NCBI RefSeq assembly: GCF_001571245.1
Contig: NZ_BCTK01000001.1
Span: forward strand, 1,240,001-1,304,000
DNA length: 64,000 bases
Direction: 5' to 3'
DNA from: Achromobacter piechaudii NBRC 102461
GTDB taxonomy: Bacteria > Pseudomonadota > Gammaproteobacteria > Burkholderiales > Burkholderiaceae_B
Within the stretch, counting starts at the first letter, position 1. The number at the start of each line of letters is the position of its first letter. A program made the translations under genes and the position numbers. Below the pieces are notes generated by a model that was not told the DNA's origin, did no database searches, and saw only the letters and a program-made list of their open reading frames with translations. This document shows positions 44,997 to 53,765 of this stretch, one piece after another.

Positions 44997-45656
44997 ATGA
45001 CCTCCTCCGACGCGCACCAGACCCTGACCGACAAGGTCACCGAAGCCATCCGCCGCCGCCTGATCAATGGTGAATTCCTGCCGGGCCAGCGGCTATCGGA
45101 AGCAACCCTGACGCAATCGCTGGACGTGTCGCGCAACACCTTGCGCGAGGCGTTTCGCAATCTGACCAAGGAAGGCTTGCTGACGTATGCGCCCAACCGG
45201 GGGGTGGCCGTGGCCGTGCCCAGCATGGCGTCCATTATCGACATCTATCGGGTGCGGCGCATGATCGAATGTCAGGCCCTGGCGCAAGCCTACCCGCATC
45301 ATCCAGCGCGCCAGCGCATGCGGCAGGCGGTGGACGATGCGCTGGCCTGCCGCGAACAACAGGATTGGGCGGGCGTGGGCACCGCCAACATGGCGTTTCA
45401 CATGGCCATCGTCGAGCTGGCGGACAGCGAACGGCTGAACGCCATGTTTTCGCAGTTGCTGGCCGAACTGCGGCTGGTCTTCGGGCTGCTGCAAGACCCG
45501 GAATTCCTGCACGCGCCGTATGCCGACATGAACGAACAGATCCTGCAGCGCGTCGAAGCCGGCGATTTCGCCAAGGCGGCCGATGCGCTCAAGGACTACC
45601 TGGCGCAGTCCGAGCGCATCGTCCTGGCCAGTTACGCGCGCCGCGTGGGCGGCTGA
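44997..45656 (+). CDS. GntR-family (FadR/FCD type) regulator of the 5-oxoproline operon
   Basis: A 219-residue regulator with winged helix-turn-helix (SLDVSRNTLREAFRNLTKEG near residue 40) and a C-terminal FCD domain. It is divergent from pxpA and has a consensus operator in the spacer, so it is the probable regulator of the 5-oxoproline operon. ATG 44997 is preferred over an in-frame TTG at 44982. Its last 25 bases overlap the end of the convergent PepSY gene. Confidence 0.9.
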   Translation: MTSSDAHQTLTDKVTEAIRRRLINGEFLPGQRLSEATLTQSLDVSRNTLREAFRNLTKEGLLTYAPNRGVAVAVPSMASIIDIYRVRRMIECQALAQAYPHHPARQRMRQAVDDALACREQQDWAGVGTANMAFHMAIVELADSERLNAMFSQLLAELRLVFGLLQDPEFLHAPYADMNEQILQRVEAGDFAKAADALKDYLAQSERIVLASYARRVGG

Positions 45657-47056
45657 AGGCGCCACGAGCGCAGCGCGTCAATCACCAGAAAAACCAGCAG
45701 GCTGACGCCCATCAGCGGCAGGCACCATCCCAGCGCCGCCGCCACGGCGACAAACGCCAGGCGCGCGGGCCAGCCCAGCGCGGCCCAGGCTTGCGTCAGG
45801 GTCTGGCCGGCCACGCCAGCGGCGGGACGGCGCAACCACCACATGCGGTAACCCAGCACGATCATGATCGTCAGCGCCAGCCCGATGCCGCCCATCAGCA
45901 GCTGATTGGGCCAGCCGAACAGGATTCCCATGTGCATGTCCACGCCCCAGCGGATCAGCTTGGCGATCAGCGGAAAGGTATCGAAGTCGGCGCGGCTGGT
46001 GATCGTGTAGGTGGCGGGATCGATGGCGATCGTATCCACCTGCGTGGGCCAGGAACGGTCCACTTCACGCACCATCCACGCTTGTCCCGCGCCGCGCGGC
46101 GGGCGGATTTCCAGCTGCGTGCTGTCGATGCCGCCTTGCCGCGCGGTTTGCAGGATGCGGTCGAATTGCCCCGAGACATCCACCGGGGCAGCCGCGGGCG
46201 GCATCGCGCCTGCCATCTGCATGCCGCCATGGTGATGCGCGTGCTCGCCGCCGCTGGCGGGCGCGGGCGAATCTGCACCCGGCAACTTGAGCGAAATCGC
46301 GGGCGTGATCCATCCCAGCTGTGCGCGCAGCTGATCCACGCGCCCGCCCGCCCAGTTCGACCAGGTCAGGCCCGTGGCGGACAAAAAGATCAGCCCGACG
46401 GCCAGCCACAAGCCCAGCAAGGTATGCCAGCGGCGCGCGCGCAGACGCGGACTGCGCGCCTGGGTCGCGGCTGCACGGCGACGTCCCGCCCACCAAAGGA
46501 CCAGACCGCCCAGCGTGGCCAGCCACATCCAGGAAGCGGCCAGCTCGCTGTAGTTGCGGCCAAGCTCGCCCAGCATCAGGTTGCGGTGCAGGTAATCGAG
46601 CGTGGTCCGAAACGGCAGCGTGCCGCTGGTGCCGTAGACCATCAGGTCGCCCTTGATGGCCAGCGTGACGGGGTCGACGAACAGCGCGCGACTTTCGGAA
46701 TCGCCCATCCCGGCTTGCGTATACATCACTCGGGTGGTGTCGCCTGGCCCGGGGGCCGGGCGCACGGCGAACAGGCGCGGGCCGTCTCCGATGTGGGCCT
46801 GCGCCGCCTGCACCTGCCTGGCCAGCGACTGCGCGGGGCCGGTGGACGTGGTGCGCAACTGCTCGGCGTAGAGCAGGTTTTCGATCTGAGGGGTCAGGAC
46901 GAACAGCGTGCCGGTGACGGCCGCCACCAGAATGAAGGGGCCGACGAACAGCCCGATGTAGAAATGCAGACGCGTGATCAGCGCCAGGAAAGCGCTGGGG
47001 GCCGCGCTTCGGGCGCGCGGGATCGCGGCGGCGGTATCCAGGGTTTGCGTGGACAT
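45632..47056 (-). CDS. PepSY-domain membrane protein (iron-regulated reductase-like)
   Basis: A 474-residue protein of the PepSY_TM family. Four or more helices are seen, including LHFYIGLFVGPFILVAAVTGTLFVL, LWLAVGLIFLSATGLTW and a C-terminal pair; the periplasmic region has PepSY repeats and a His-rich patch GGEHAHHHGGMQM. Relatives are linked to siderophore or metal reduction at the inner membrane. ATG 47056 (MSTQTLDT) is chosen by the family's short cytoplasmic start; the frame is open further upstream. It follows the DUF2946 gene. Confidence 0.85.
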   Translation of the reverse strand: MSTQTLDTAAAIPRARSAAPSAFLALITRLHFYIGLFVGPFILVAAVTGTLFVLTPQIENLLYAEQLRTTSTGPAQSLARQVQAAQAHIGDGPRLFAVRPAPGPGDTTRVMYTQAGMGDSESRALFVDPVTLAIKGDLMVYGTSGTLPFRTTLDYLHRNLMLGELGRNYSELAASWMWLATLGGLVLWWAGRRRAAATQARSPRLRARRWHTLLGLWLAVGLIFLSATGLTWSNWAGGRVDQLRAQLGWITPAISLKLPGADSPAPASGGEHAHHHGGMQMAGAMPPAAAPVDVSGQFDRILQTARQGGIDSTQLEIRPPRGAGQAWMVREVDRSWPTQVDTIAIDPATYTITSRADFDTFPLIAKLIRWGVDMHMGILFGWPNQLLMGGIGLALTIMIVLGYRMWWLRRPAAGVAGQTLTQAWAALGWPARLAFVAVAAALGWCLPLMGVSLLVFLVIDALRSWRLQPPTRRA

Positions 47057-47213
47057 GAGACTCTCGAATAGGAACGGCGCCGCCCCGTCGCGCAGGGAAA
47101 TCCCATAGCGCAGACACGGGTGGCAAACACGGGCCGCGAACGCTGGGCCGGGAACAGCAGGCCGCAGCAATCGGGCGACACGCATGCGCGCAGCGCGCGC
47201 ATGCCTGAAAGGA

Positions 47214-47696
47214 TCAGCCGTGTATCGAGGGCGGCGCCCGCTGCCCCAGGGGCGGGCCGGCAGCCGGCATGGGCGGGCGCGGCCCGTCCACCTTCGGCGG
47301 GGGCTGCGCCAGCCAGCGCAGCAGCACCGGCGCCAACGCGGCCAGCGCTGGCGGGTTCAGGATCTGGTGGGTGGAAAGGCCAAACGGGCATTCCTGGCCC
47401 GCGCCGCCCGCATCGCCCTGCCCGCTATCGTGATGGCCGGCGTGGCCATGGTGACCGTGCATCTCGTGCTGGCCGGCCGGCGACTGGCGCAAGGTCATCG
47501 CTTGCAACGCCGCATACGCATTGCCGCCCGCCGTGCAAAAACCCAGCGTCAGACGGCCTTGGCGCAGCGCGTCCGCGTCGGGCATGTAGCCAGCCGGCAC
47601 CCAGGCGCGCGCGAACAGCATCAGCAGCAGCAACAGCCGCCCGAAATCGGCGGCCGAGGCAAATCGCGAAGAGCGTCTGGACAATCCGGTACGCAT
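47214..47696 (-). CDS. DUF2946 protein
   Basis: A 160-residue protein with an N-terminal hydrophobic segment (GRLLLLLMLFARAWVPAGYMPD) and a His-rich middle (QHEMHGHHGHAGHHDSGQ), then CPFG and a second hydrophobic stretch. It belongs to DUF2946, found beside copper- or iron-linked membrane genes. The His cluster may bind metal. ATG 47696 is preferred; the open frame extends to 47849. Together with the PepSY gene it probably forms a metal-related operon. Confidence 0.78.
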   Translation of the reverse strand: MRTGLSRRSSRFASAADFGRLLLLLMLFARAWVPAGYMPDADALRQGRLTLGFCTAGGNAYAALQAMTLRQSPAGQHEMHGHHGHAGHHDSGQGDAGGAGQECPFGLSTHQILNPPALAALAPVLLRWLAQPPPKVDGPRPPMPAAGPPLGQRAPPSIHG

Positions 47697-47710
47697 GCGT
47701 CCAATCCACG

Positions 47711-47730
47711 ACGCCAGCGGGAGCTGGCGT
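47711..47730 (-). promoter_or_regulatory. Perfect 8-base hairpin before the DUF2946 gene
   Basis: ACGCCAGC (47711-47718) and GCTGGCGT (47723-47730) pair perfectly around a four-base loop, 15 bases before the start codon on the minus strand. It could hinder ribosome binding or serve as a protein site. No T-run is present. Confidence 0.4.
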
Positions 47731-47918
47731 TTCGGCCGGAATTTTACGCGCCGAGGCCGCATCGCGCGACTCCCCGGCTGTAAACGCTGCTTGCCGCCGA
47801 CCGGCATCAGGCATAAATTCAGTGTTGCCGATTTCCGCCAGGCCTCCACGCGGGCCCTGTCGCGCGGACGGCGTCTAAAGGTTGTTTTTTATCTTTTAAG
47901 CCCGCGAGGAGCGATGCG

Positions 47919-48302
47919 ATGAAAGTGAAACACCTGTTAGGTCCGGCAGCGTTCGCGCTGTCTCTGCTATGCACAGCGCCGACGCTGGCGCAATCCGCCG
48001 ACCCCGCCCCGATGGTCACCGGCAAGCACTGGACGGAGTCCGACGCCAACCTCAAGAAAGCCTATCTATTGGGGATCGCCAACCTGCTTGAAGTGGAACG
48101 CGCGTACCAGGAACGCCGCGCCCCACCCGACAACCAAACGCTGGTGCCCCGCTTTGCCAGGGGCCTGCAAACGCACACGCTGGACTCCGTGCGCCAAGGG
48201 CTGGATAGCTGGTACGCCGCAAACCCCACGCGGCTGGACCGCCCGGTGATTGAGACGCTGTGGTTCGAGATCGTCATTCCGGGCGCCAAGCGCAAGCCTT
48301 GA
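47919..48302 (+). CDS. Secreted protein of unknown function
   Basis: A 127-residue protein with a Sec signal peptide (MKVKHLLGPAAFALSLLCT to about TLAQS). The mature part has GKHWTESDANLKKAYLLGIANLL and a C-terminal TRLDRPVIETLWFEIVIPG. Similar short exported proteins exist in other proteobacteria, but no family name is claimed. The start has a GAGGA Shine-Dalgarno. It is followed within 10 bases by a glycine-zipper lipoprotein gene. In the preceding 47731-47918 an AT-rich stretch (TTGTTTTTTATCTTTTAAG) may hold the promoter. Confidence 0.75.
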   Translation: MKVKHLLGPAAFALSLLCTAPTLAQSADPAPMVTGKHWTESDANLKKAYLLGIANLLEVERAYQERRAPPDNQTLVPRFARGLQTHTLDSVRQGLDSWYAANPTRLDRPVIETLWFEIVIPGAKRKP

Positions 48303-48312
48303 AGGAGCCGTC

Positions 48313-48531
48313 ATGAAAGTCATCCGATCGATTCTCGTTGGCGTCGCGATCAGCGCGCTGGCCGCGTGTACGAATATGTCGCCCAAGCAGCAAGGCACCA
48401 TGTCCGGAGCGGCGATAGGCGCGGCGGCGGGCGCGGGCATTGCCGCCATCGCGGGAGGCAGCGCCTGGACCGGAGCCGCCATCGGCGGCGTGGCGGGCGG
48501 CGTCGCCGGCAACATCCGCGGCGGCAACTAG
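48313..48531 (+). CDS. Glycine-zipper lipoprotein
   Basis: A 72-residue lipoprotein. The signal ends in the lipobox ALAAC near residue 18, and the mature part is a glycine-zipper segment (GAAIGAAAGAGIAAIAGG and GAAIGGVAGGVAGNI) that can insert into membranes. Such small outer-membrane lipoproteins are common envelope-stress products. ATG 48313 follows GAAGGAG. It is co-directional with the secreted protein before it and is followed by a strong terminator. Confidence 0.82.
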   Translation: MKVIRSILVGVAISALAACTNMSPKQQGTMSGAAIGAAAGAGIAAIAGGSAWTGAAIGGVAGGVAGNIRGGN

Positions 48532-48557
48532 TTCCAAGTCACCCCCGCAATACCCAG

Positions 48558-48595
48558 CCCGGCGCGCACGGCATTGGCCGTGCGCGCCGGGTTTT
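48558..48595 (+). terminator. Strong intrinsic terminator
   Basis: CCCGGCGCGCACGGC (48558-48572) pairs perfectly with GCCGTGCGCGCCGGG (48577-48591) around a four-base loop ATTG, followed by TTTT. It ends the transcript of the two small secreted proteins; the convergent RraA-family gene stops 29 bases further on. Confidence 0.85.
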
Positions 48596-48623
48596 CGTTC
48601 CCGCGTTTGCCCGACCGGCCCGA

Positions 48624-49352
48624 CTACTTGGCGCCCTGCTTTTCCCGCCAAGCCAGATACTTCGCCTGATTTTCCTGATTGGGCGGATACAGGCCCGGCA
48701 GCTTATCACCCGCCTCGACCTGCTGCATGATCCAGCCTTCCAGCCGTTCCTGTTCGATGGCGACCTCGACCACTTCGTCCAACAGCGCGGCCGGGATCAG
48801 CACCGCGCCGTCCCGGTCCAGCACGATCACGTCGTTCGGAAACACCGCCACGCCGCCGCAGCCCACCGGCTCTTGCCAGCCGACGAACGTCAGCCCCGCG
48901 ACGGAAGGCGGAGCGGCGGCACCCGAGCACCAGACGGGCAGCCCGGTGCCCTCAACGCCTTCCAGGTCGCGCACCACGCCGTCGGTCACCAGCGCCGCCA
49001 CGCCGCGCTTTTGCATGCGGGCGCAAAGTATGTCGCCGAAGATGCCGGCATCGGTCACGCCCATGGCGTCCACCACCGCGATGCAGCCGGCCGGCATGTC
49101 TTCAATGGCCGCGCGCGTGGAAATGGGCGACGCCCACGAGGCCGGCGTCGCCAGGTCTTCACGCGCAGGCACGAAACGCAACGTGAACGCACGCCCGACG
49201 ATGCGGGTCGCGCCCGGCGCCAGCGGCCGCGCGCCGCGCACCCAGACGTTGCGCAAGCCTTTCTTTAGCAGCACGGTCGTCAGCGTGGCGGTCGTGATGC
49301 GCGACAGGGCCTCTACGACGCGCGCGTCCAGGGGCTGAGGGGCAATCGTCAT
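48624..49352 (-). CDS. RraA-family protein (HMG/CHA aldolase-like)
   Basis: A 242-residue protein of the RraA/HMG aldolase superfamily. The core has MPAGCIAVVDAMGVTDAGIFGDILC and the catalytic-loop-like VTDGVVRDLEGVEG, then DRDGAVLIPAAL. Family members are either RNase E inhibitors or oxaloacetate decarboxylases/aldolases acting on 4-hydroxy-4-methyl-2-oxoglutarate-type acids. The length and the extended C-terminus (GLYPPNQENQAKYL) favour the metabolic group. ATG 49352 is preferred; the frame stays open to 49484. Confidence 0.85.
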   Translation of the reverse strand: MTIAPQPLDARVVEALSRITTATLTTVLLKKGLRNVWVRGARPLAPGATRIVGRAFTLRFVPAREDLATPASWASPISTRAAIEDMPAGCIAVVDAMGVTDAGIFGDILCARMQKRGVAALVTDGVVRDLEGVEGTGLPVWCSGAAAPPSVAGLTFVGWQEPVGCGGVAVFPNDVIVLDRDGAVLIPAALLDEVVEVAIEQERLEGWIMQQVEAGDKLPGLYPPNQENQAKYLAWREKQGAK

Positions 49353-49664
49353 GGTGCGGGTTCTCCTTGCGCTTTCTGGCGAAATTGATGAATGGGGAGG
49401 TCGATTGTGGCTCCGCGTCCAGCCCGGCACAACCTTGTTTTTGCAGATTCTGAATACGCTTTTTGCGTCGGGCGGCGCGCGCAAACGCTGCCCTGCCCCT
49501 CTTTTTCCGGCAGGGAAAATTTGACCGCCCCGGGCAATTCCGCGCCCGGGCAGCCGCTTTCAGGGGCCCCGGACCACCGCATTTCCCCTATGAAAACGCG
49601 TCCGCCACGTTGCTTGGGAACGAAACTTGCGCAGGGGTATGGATTACCCCCCTCCGGAGAGTTC
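49353..49664. other. Divergent intergenic region, RraA-family gene to ybhP
   Basis: About 310 bases between divergent genes. A candidate sigma-54 site lies at 49616-49630. A 17-base dyad GGGGTA-N5-TACCCC spans 49634-49650, just inside the leader, and CTCCGGAGAG near 49652-49661 carries the ybhP Shine-Dalgarno. A stretch of AT-rich sequence at 49433-49462 could hold a promoter for the RraA-family gene. No open frame of note was found. Confidence 0.5.
49616..49630 (+). promoter_or_regulatory. Candidate sigma-54 promoter of the ybhP-clsB-ybhN operon
   Basis: GGGAAC-GAAAC-TTGC keeps GG-N10-GC and TTGC, with two departures from TGGCAC at -24. A start near 49642 gives a leader of about 23 bases to the ATG at 49665. 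Confidence 0.48.
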
Positions 49665-50432
49665 ATGCCCGCCCCGACCGACGAATCCCGCCGGAACCTG
49701 ACGGTACTGACCGTCAACACCCATAAGGGCTTCACCAGTTTCAACCGGCGTTTCATGTTGCACGACCTGCGCGAGGCGCTCCGACTGGCGGCGCCCGACG
49801 TGGTCTTTCTTCAGGAAGTGCTGGGCGAACACCAAGTCCATGCCGAGCGGCATCAGGAGGCCTGGCCGGCCTTGTCCCAATACGAATTCCTGGCCGACAC
49901 GCTCTGGTCGGACTACGCCTACGGCCGCAACGCCGTGTACCCGGCCGGGCATCACGGCAATGCGATCCTGTCGCGCTACCCGATCGAACGCTACGAAAAT
50001 CACGACGTCAGCGTAGACGGCCACGAAGGCCGAGGCCTGCTGCATTGCGTGCTGCGCATGCCGGGCGATGCGCCGGTGCACGCCATCTGCGTCCACCTGG
50101 GCCTCTTGGAGCGCCATCGCGGCGAGCAACTGCAACGCTTGTGCGAGCTGGTCGCGCGCGAGGTGCCGGCCGACGAACCGCTGTTGATCGCGGGCGACTT
50201 CAACGACTGGCGCTTGAACGCCGACAGGCTGATGGCCGGCTGCGGCACGCAGGAAGTCTTCACGACGCGCCTGGGCCGCCCCGCCCGCACGTTTCCCGCG
50301 CGCTGGCCCCTGCTGCGGCTGGACCGCATCTACGTGCGCAACGTGCGCGATTGGCGGCCCGTGCCGCTGGCCTCGCGCGTGTGGTCGCGCCTGTCGGACC
50401 ACGTACCCCTTTCCGCGGAGATCGCACTATGA
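49665..50432 (+). CDS. ybhP: Endonuclease/exonuclease/phosphatase-family protein (YbhP-like)
   Basis: A 255-residue EEP-fold protein. Visible catalytic motifs are VNTHKGF (N-terminal Asn), FLQEVLGEH (Glu), AGDFNDWR (Asp-Asn) and the terminal LSDHVPL (Asp-His). In E. coli the same gene order ybhP-clsB-ybhN occurs, supporting the name. Its substrate is not known; the fold cleaves phosphodiesters or phosphomonoesters. Its ATG follows GGAGA and its stop overlaps the clsB start (ATGA at 50429-50432). Confidence 0.88.
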   Translation: MPAPTDESRRNLTVLTVNTHKGFTSFNRRFMLHDLREALRLAAPDVVFLQEVLGEHQVHAERHQEAWPALSQYEFLADTLWSDYAYGRNAVYPAGHHGNAILSRYPIERYENHDVSVDGHEGRGLLHCVLRMPGDAPVHAICVHLGLLERHRGEQLQRLCELVAREVPADEPLLIAGDFNDWRLNADRLMAGCGTQEVFTTRLGRPARTFPARWPLLRLDRIYVRNVRDWRPVPLASRVWSRLSDHVPLSAEIAL

Positions 50433-51631
50433 ATGCCGTTGAATTGGGATGGCGGGAAGGCAACCGCTACACCTTGCTTGAAAACGGCGAGGTCTATTTT
50501 CCGGCGGCGTTCGAGGCCATCGACGCGGCCCAGCGCGAAGTGCTGGTCGAAACCTTCATCCTGTTCGAGGACAAGGTCGGCCGCCAATTGCAGCAGACCT
50601 TGATCGCCGCTGCCCGGCGCGGGGTCAGTGTGGACCTGCTGGTGGACGGCTACGGCTCCGACCAGCTTACGCCGGAATTCATCAGCGCCCTGACCGATAG
50701 CGGCGTGCGCCTGCACATCTTCGACCCGCGCCCGCGCCTGCTGGGCGTGCGCACCAATGTGTTTCGCCGCATGCACCGCAAGATCGTCGCGATCGACGGG
50801 GTGTGCGCGATGATCGGCGGCATCAACTTTTCCGCCGACCATCTGGCCGACTTCGGCCCCGAGGCCAAGCAGGACTACGCGATGCGCATCGACGGGCCCC
50901 TGGCGGCGGACATCGCCGACTATGCGCGCGCGGCGCTGAATCGCAAGCGTCCGCGCCGCTGGCGTCGCCCCGCCGCCGCCTCGGTGCCCGAGGGTGACGG
51001 CGGCGGCCGCCTGGTGGTGCGCGACAACGACGGCCACACCACCGACATCGAACGCTACTACCGCGCCGGGCTGCGCTCGGCCAAGCGCGACGTGCTGATC
51101 GCCAATGCGTACTTCTTTCCCGGCTACCACTTGCTGCGCGACCTGACCAAGGCCGCGCGCCGGGGCGTGCGCGTGCGCCTGCTGCTGCAAGGCGAACCCG
51201 ACATGCTGGTGGCGCGTCTGGCCGCCACCATGCTGTACGACTATCTGAAAAACGCGGGCGTAGAGATCTACGAATACTGCAAGCGCCCACTACACGGCAA
51301 GGTCGCCTGCGTGGACGATGATTGGTCCACCGTGGGTTCCAGCAACCTGGACCCCTTGAGCCTGGCCCTGAATCTGGAAGCCAATGTCGTGGTGCGCGAC
51401 CGGTCGCTGAATGCCGCGCTGCGCGAAAGCCTGGACCGCCTGATCGCCCAGGACTGCAAGCCCGTGCCCAGCGGCCCGAAGTCCACCCGGGCGCTGCGCC
51501 GGTTCTGGGTGGGCGTGGTGGTGTTCCACTTCCTGCGGCGCTTTCCGGCCTGGGCCGGTTCCTTGCCCGCCCACAAGCCGCGCCTGCAAACCATCAAGCC
51601 GGAAACGACTGGCGAAGGCGAGGTCGCATGA
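50429..51631 (+). CDS. clsB: Cardiolipin synthase B
   Basis: A 400-residue phospholipase D-superfamily enzyme. Two HKD motifs are intact: HRKIVAIDG followed by GGINFS, and [11 protein letters not shown] followed by GSSNLD. ClsB makes cardiolipin from phosphatidylglycerol or other lipids and is membrane-associated. It overlaps both neighbours by four bases, so ybhP, clsB and ybhN are translationally coupled. The reading frame is open upstream, but that part lies inside ybhP. Confidence 0.93.
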   Translation: MNAVELGWREGNRYTLLENGEVYFPAAFEAIDAAQREVLVETFILFEDKVGRQLQQTLIAAARRGVSVDLLVDGYGSDQLTPEFISALTDSGVRLHIFDPRPRLLGVRTNVFRRMHRKIVAIDGVCAMIGGINFSADHLADFGPEAKQDYAMRIDGPLAADIADYARAALNRKRPRRWRRPAAASVPEGDGGGRLVVRDNDGHTTDIERYYRAGLRSAKRDVLIANAYFFPGYHLLRDLTKAARRGVRVRLLLQGEPDMLVARLAATMLYDYLKNAGVEIYEYCKRPLHGKVACVDDDWSTVGSSNLDPLSLALNLEANVVVRDRSLNAALRESLDRLIAQDCKPVPSGPKSTRALRRFWVGVVVFHFLRRFPAWAGSLPAHKPRLQTIKPETTGEGEVA

Positions 51632-52632
51632 GGATCTATCGCACGAACTTCATGCGCACGCTGCGCCACCGTTGGCCCCGCATCAAGAAGGTGCTGCCGT
51701 GGCTGATCCTGGCCGTGGTTGCGGCGCTGCTGTTTTATTTCGGGCGCTCGGTGGACTGGCCGCAGGTCTGGGAGTCGATGCGGCGCATTCCGCGCGACTC
51801 GATCCTGATGGCCGCTGGCCTGGTCGTGGCGGGGTATCTGAGCTACGGCGCGCTGGACCTGCTGGGGCGGCGCTATACCGGACACAAGCTGGGTTGGCCC
51901 ACGGTGCTGGGCGTGGCGCTCGTCAGCTACGCGCTGAACCTGAGCCTGGGCGTGCTGGTCGGCGGCTTGGGCGCGCGGCTGCGGCTGTACGCCCGGCTGG
52001 GTTGCCGCAAGGCGGTGGCCACGCGCGTCGCGTTGTTTTCGGCGGCGTCGAACTGGATCGGCTATGCCTGGGTGGCGGGCGCGGTGTTCGTCAGCGGCGC
52101 ATTGCCCGTGCCGCAAGGCTGGGACGTGGGCAGCGGCGTGCTGCGGCTGGTGGGCGCCGTGCTGCTGGTGGGCGCAGCCGCCTACGTCTGGATGTGCGCC
52201 CGCGCGCAGCGCCGGTCGGCCACGGTGATGGGCCAGCGCATCAACCTGCCGCGCGCCCGCATGGCGATCCTGCAATGCGTCTTCGCCGGCATGTCCTGGA
52301 TGTTCATGGGCGCGGTGGCCTATGTCCTGCTACAGGGCAAGGCGCCGTACCTCGTCGTGTTGGGTATTTTGCTTTGTTCGAGTTTCGCGGCGGTGCTCAC
52401 GCGGGTGCCGGGGGGCCTAGGCACCACCGAGGCCATCTTCGTGGCCGTGCTGTCGCCCGGCCTGCCGTATTCGGAAGTGCTGGGCGCCGCGCTGGCCTAC
52501 CGCGCCTGCTACGCGCTGGCGCCGATGTGCCTGGCGCTGGCGGCATTTCCCCTGTTCGAAGCGCGCATCGCGTGGCGCAAAAAACAGGCCCCCTCGAACC
52601 AGGAACACGACTTACTGGAACCACGGCCATGA
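51628..52632 (+). CDS. ybhN: YbhN/UPF0104 lysylphosphatidylglycerol synthase-like membrane protein
   Basis: A 334-residue multi-pass membrane protein with about eight helices of the UPF0104/LPG_synthase_TM family. Landmarks are SLGVLVGGLGARLRLYARLG and VPGGLGTTEAIFVAVL, the latter shared with MprF-type flippase domains. It may move or modify a phospholipid or lipid-linked molecule. Overlaps clsB by four bases and the DUF3182 gene by four bases. Confidence 0.9.
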   Translation: MRIYRTNFMRTLRHRWPRIKKVLPWLILAVVAALLFYFGRSVDWPQVWESMRRIPRDSILMAAGLVVAGYLSYGALDLLGRRYTGHKLGWPTVLGVALVSYALNLSLGVLVGGLGARLRLYARLGCRKAVATRVALFSAASNWIGYAWVAGAVFVSGALPVPQGWDVGSGVLRLVGAVLLVGAAAYVWMCARAQRRSATVMGQRINLPRARMAILQCVFAGMSWMFMGAVAYVLLQGKAPYLVVLGILLCSSFAAVLTRVPGGLGTTEAIFVAVLSPGLPYSEVLGAALAYRACYALAPMCLALAAFPLFEARIAWRKKQAPSNQEHDLLEPRP

Positions 52633-53765
52633 AAAAAAACGCGTCGGCGATGCAATCCGATCTGGTGGTGGCGTATCCGCGCCGCGCCAGTGCGTCCGAA
52701 CACGAGGTAGCCTCGCAGGAGGCCATGGCGATGCGGCTGGCAGCGCTATTGGGACGGCGCTTCGATCCGCACTTCCGGCCCAGCCGGCATCGCGACGGCC
52801 CGGTCCCGTACTACGTTCCGGACCGCACCATCATCGGCACCACGCGCGCGGCGCGGCTGGGCATCACGCGCCCGGCTGATCTGTACGGAGGCGTAGCGCC
52901 GCATTCCTTCGTGGCCGGCAAAGCGATCACGCACGGCTTGATCGGACCGCATGCCAAGGCGCCCAAGGCCTGGTCGCACGACCTGGCCGACGCGCTGCGC
53001 GACGTGGTGCTGGCCGGCTACACGGCGTTCACGCCGGCCGACGCCGAGGCGGCCGGCCTGCGGCTGCTGCGCGAAGGCCCCTTGCGCGTCAAGCCCGTGG
53101 ACGCCACGGCCGGCCGAGGCCAGATCGTTGTGCGCAACCCGCAGGAGCTGCGCGCGGCGCTGGCCGAGCAATCGCCCGTGATCATGCGCCGGCTGGGCGT
53201 GGTGCTGGAAGAAGACTTGCAGGACGTGGCGACCTACAGCGTCGGCTGGGCGCGCGTCGGCAAAATGGAAATCTCGTATGTCGGCACGCAGTCGCTCACG
53301 CCCGACAACCAGGGCGTGTCCGTCTATGGCGGCTCGGTGCTGCGTCTGGCGCGCGGCGGCTTTGACGATCTGCGCGCGCTGGACCTGAATGAGCACGAGC
53401 GTCAGGCGGTCGCCTTGGCCTGCCAGTACGACGCGGCGGTATCCACCGCCTACCCGCAACTGCTGGCCTCGCGCCGCAACTACGACGTGGCCTTGGGCCA
53501 GAGCGCATCCGGGCAGCCGCGCTTCGGTGTGCTGGAGCAGTCGTGGCGCGCTGGCGGCGCCAGCCTGGCCGAACTGGCCGCGATGCAGGCGTTCGCCTTG
53601 TCGCCTTCGCTCAAGTCGGTACGCGCCGCGACGCGCGAACGCTATGGCGAGCAGGAACCGCGCCCCATCCCGCAGCATCTGGTCTATCACGGCGTGGATT
53701 CGGCGGTGGGCCACATCAGCAAATGGGCGGGCGTGCTGGAGGAGGAAACCCATGGCGGCGCATAG
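52629..53765 (+). CDS. DUF3182 protein, possible ATP-grasp fold
   Basis: A 378-residue soluble protein of the DUF3182 family. The segments RVKPVDATAGRGQIVVRNPQEL, VVLEEDLQDVATYSVGWARV and a later EHERQAVALACQYDAA resemble an ATP-grasp core, but the catalytic residues could not be assigned. It begins inside ybhN (four-base overlap) and runs 14 bases into the hydrolase gene, so it is part of the ybhP operon. Function unknown. Confidence 0.8.
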   Translation: MKKNASAMQSDLVVAYPRRASASEHEVASQEAMAMRLAALLGRRFDPHFRPSRHRDGPVPYYVPDRTIIGTTRAARLGITRPADLYGGVAPHSFVAGKAITHGLIGPHAKAPKAWSHDLADALRDVVLAGYTAFTPADAEAAGLRLLREGPLRVKPVDATAGRGQIVVRNPQELRAALAEQSPVIMRRLGVVLEEDLQDVATYSVGWARVGKMEISYVGTQSLTPDNQGVSVYGGSVLRLARGGFDDLRALDLNEHERQAVALACQYDAAVSTAYPQLLASRRNYDVALGQSASGQPRFGVLEQSWRAGGASLAELAAMQAFALSPSLKSVRAATRERYGEQEPRPIPQHLVYHGVDSAVGHISKWAGVLEEETHGGA

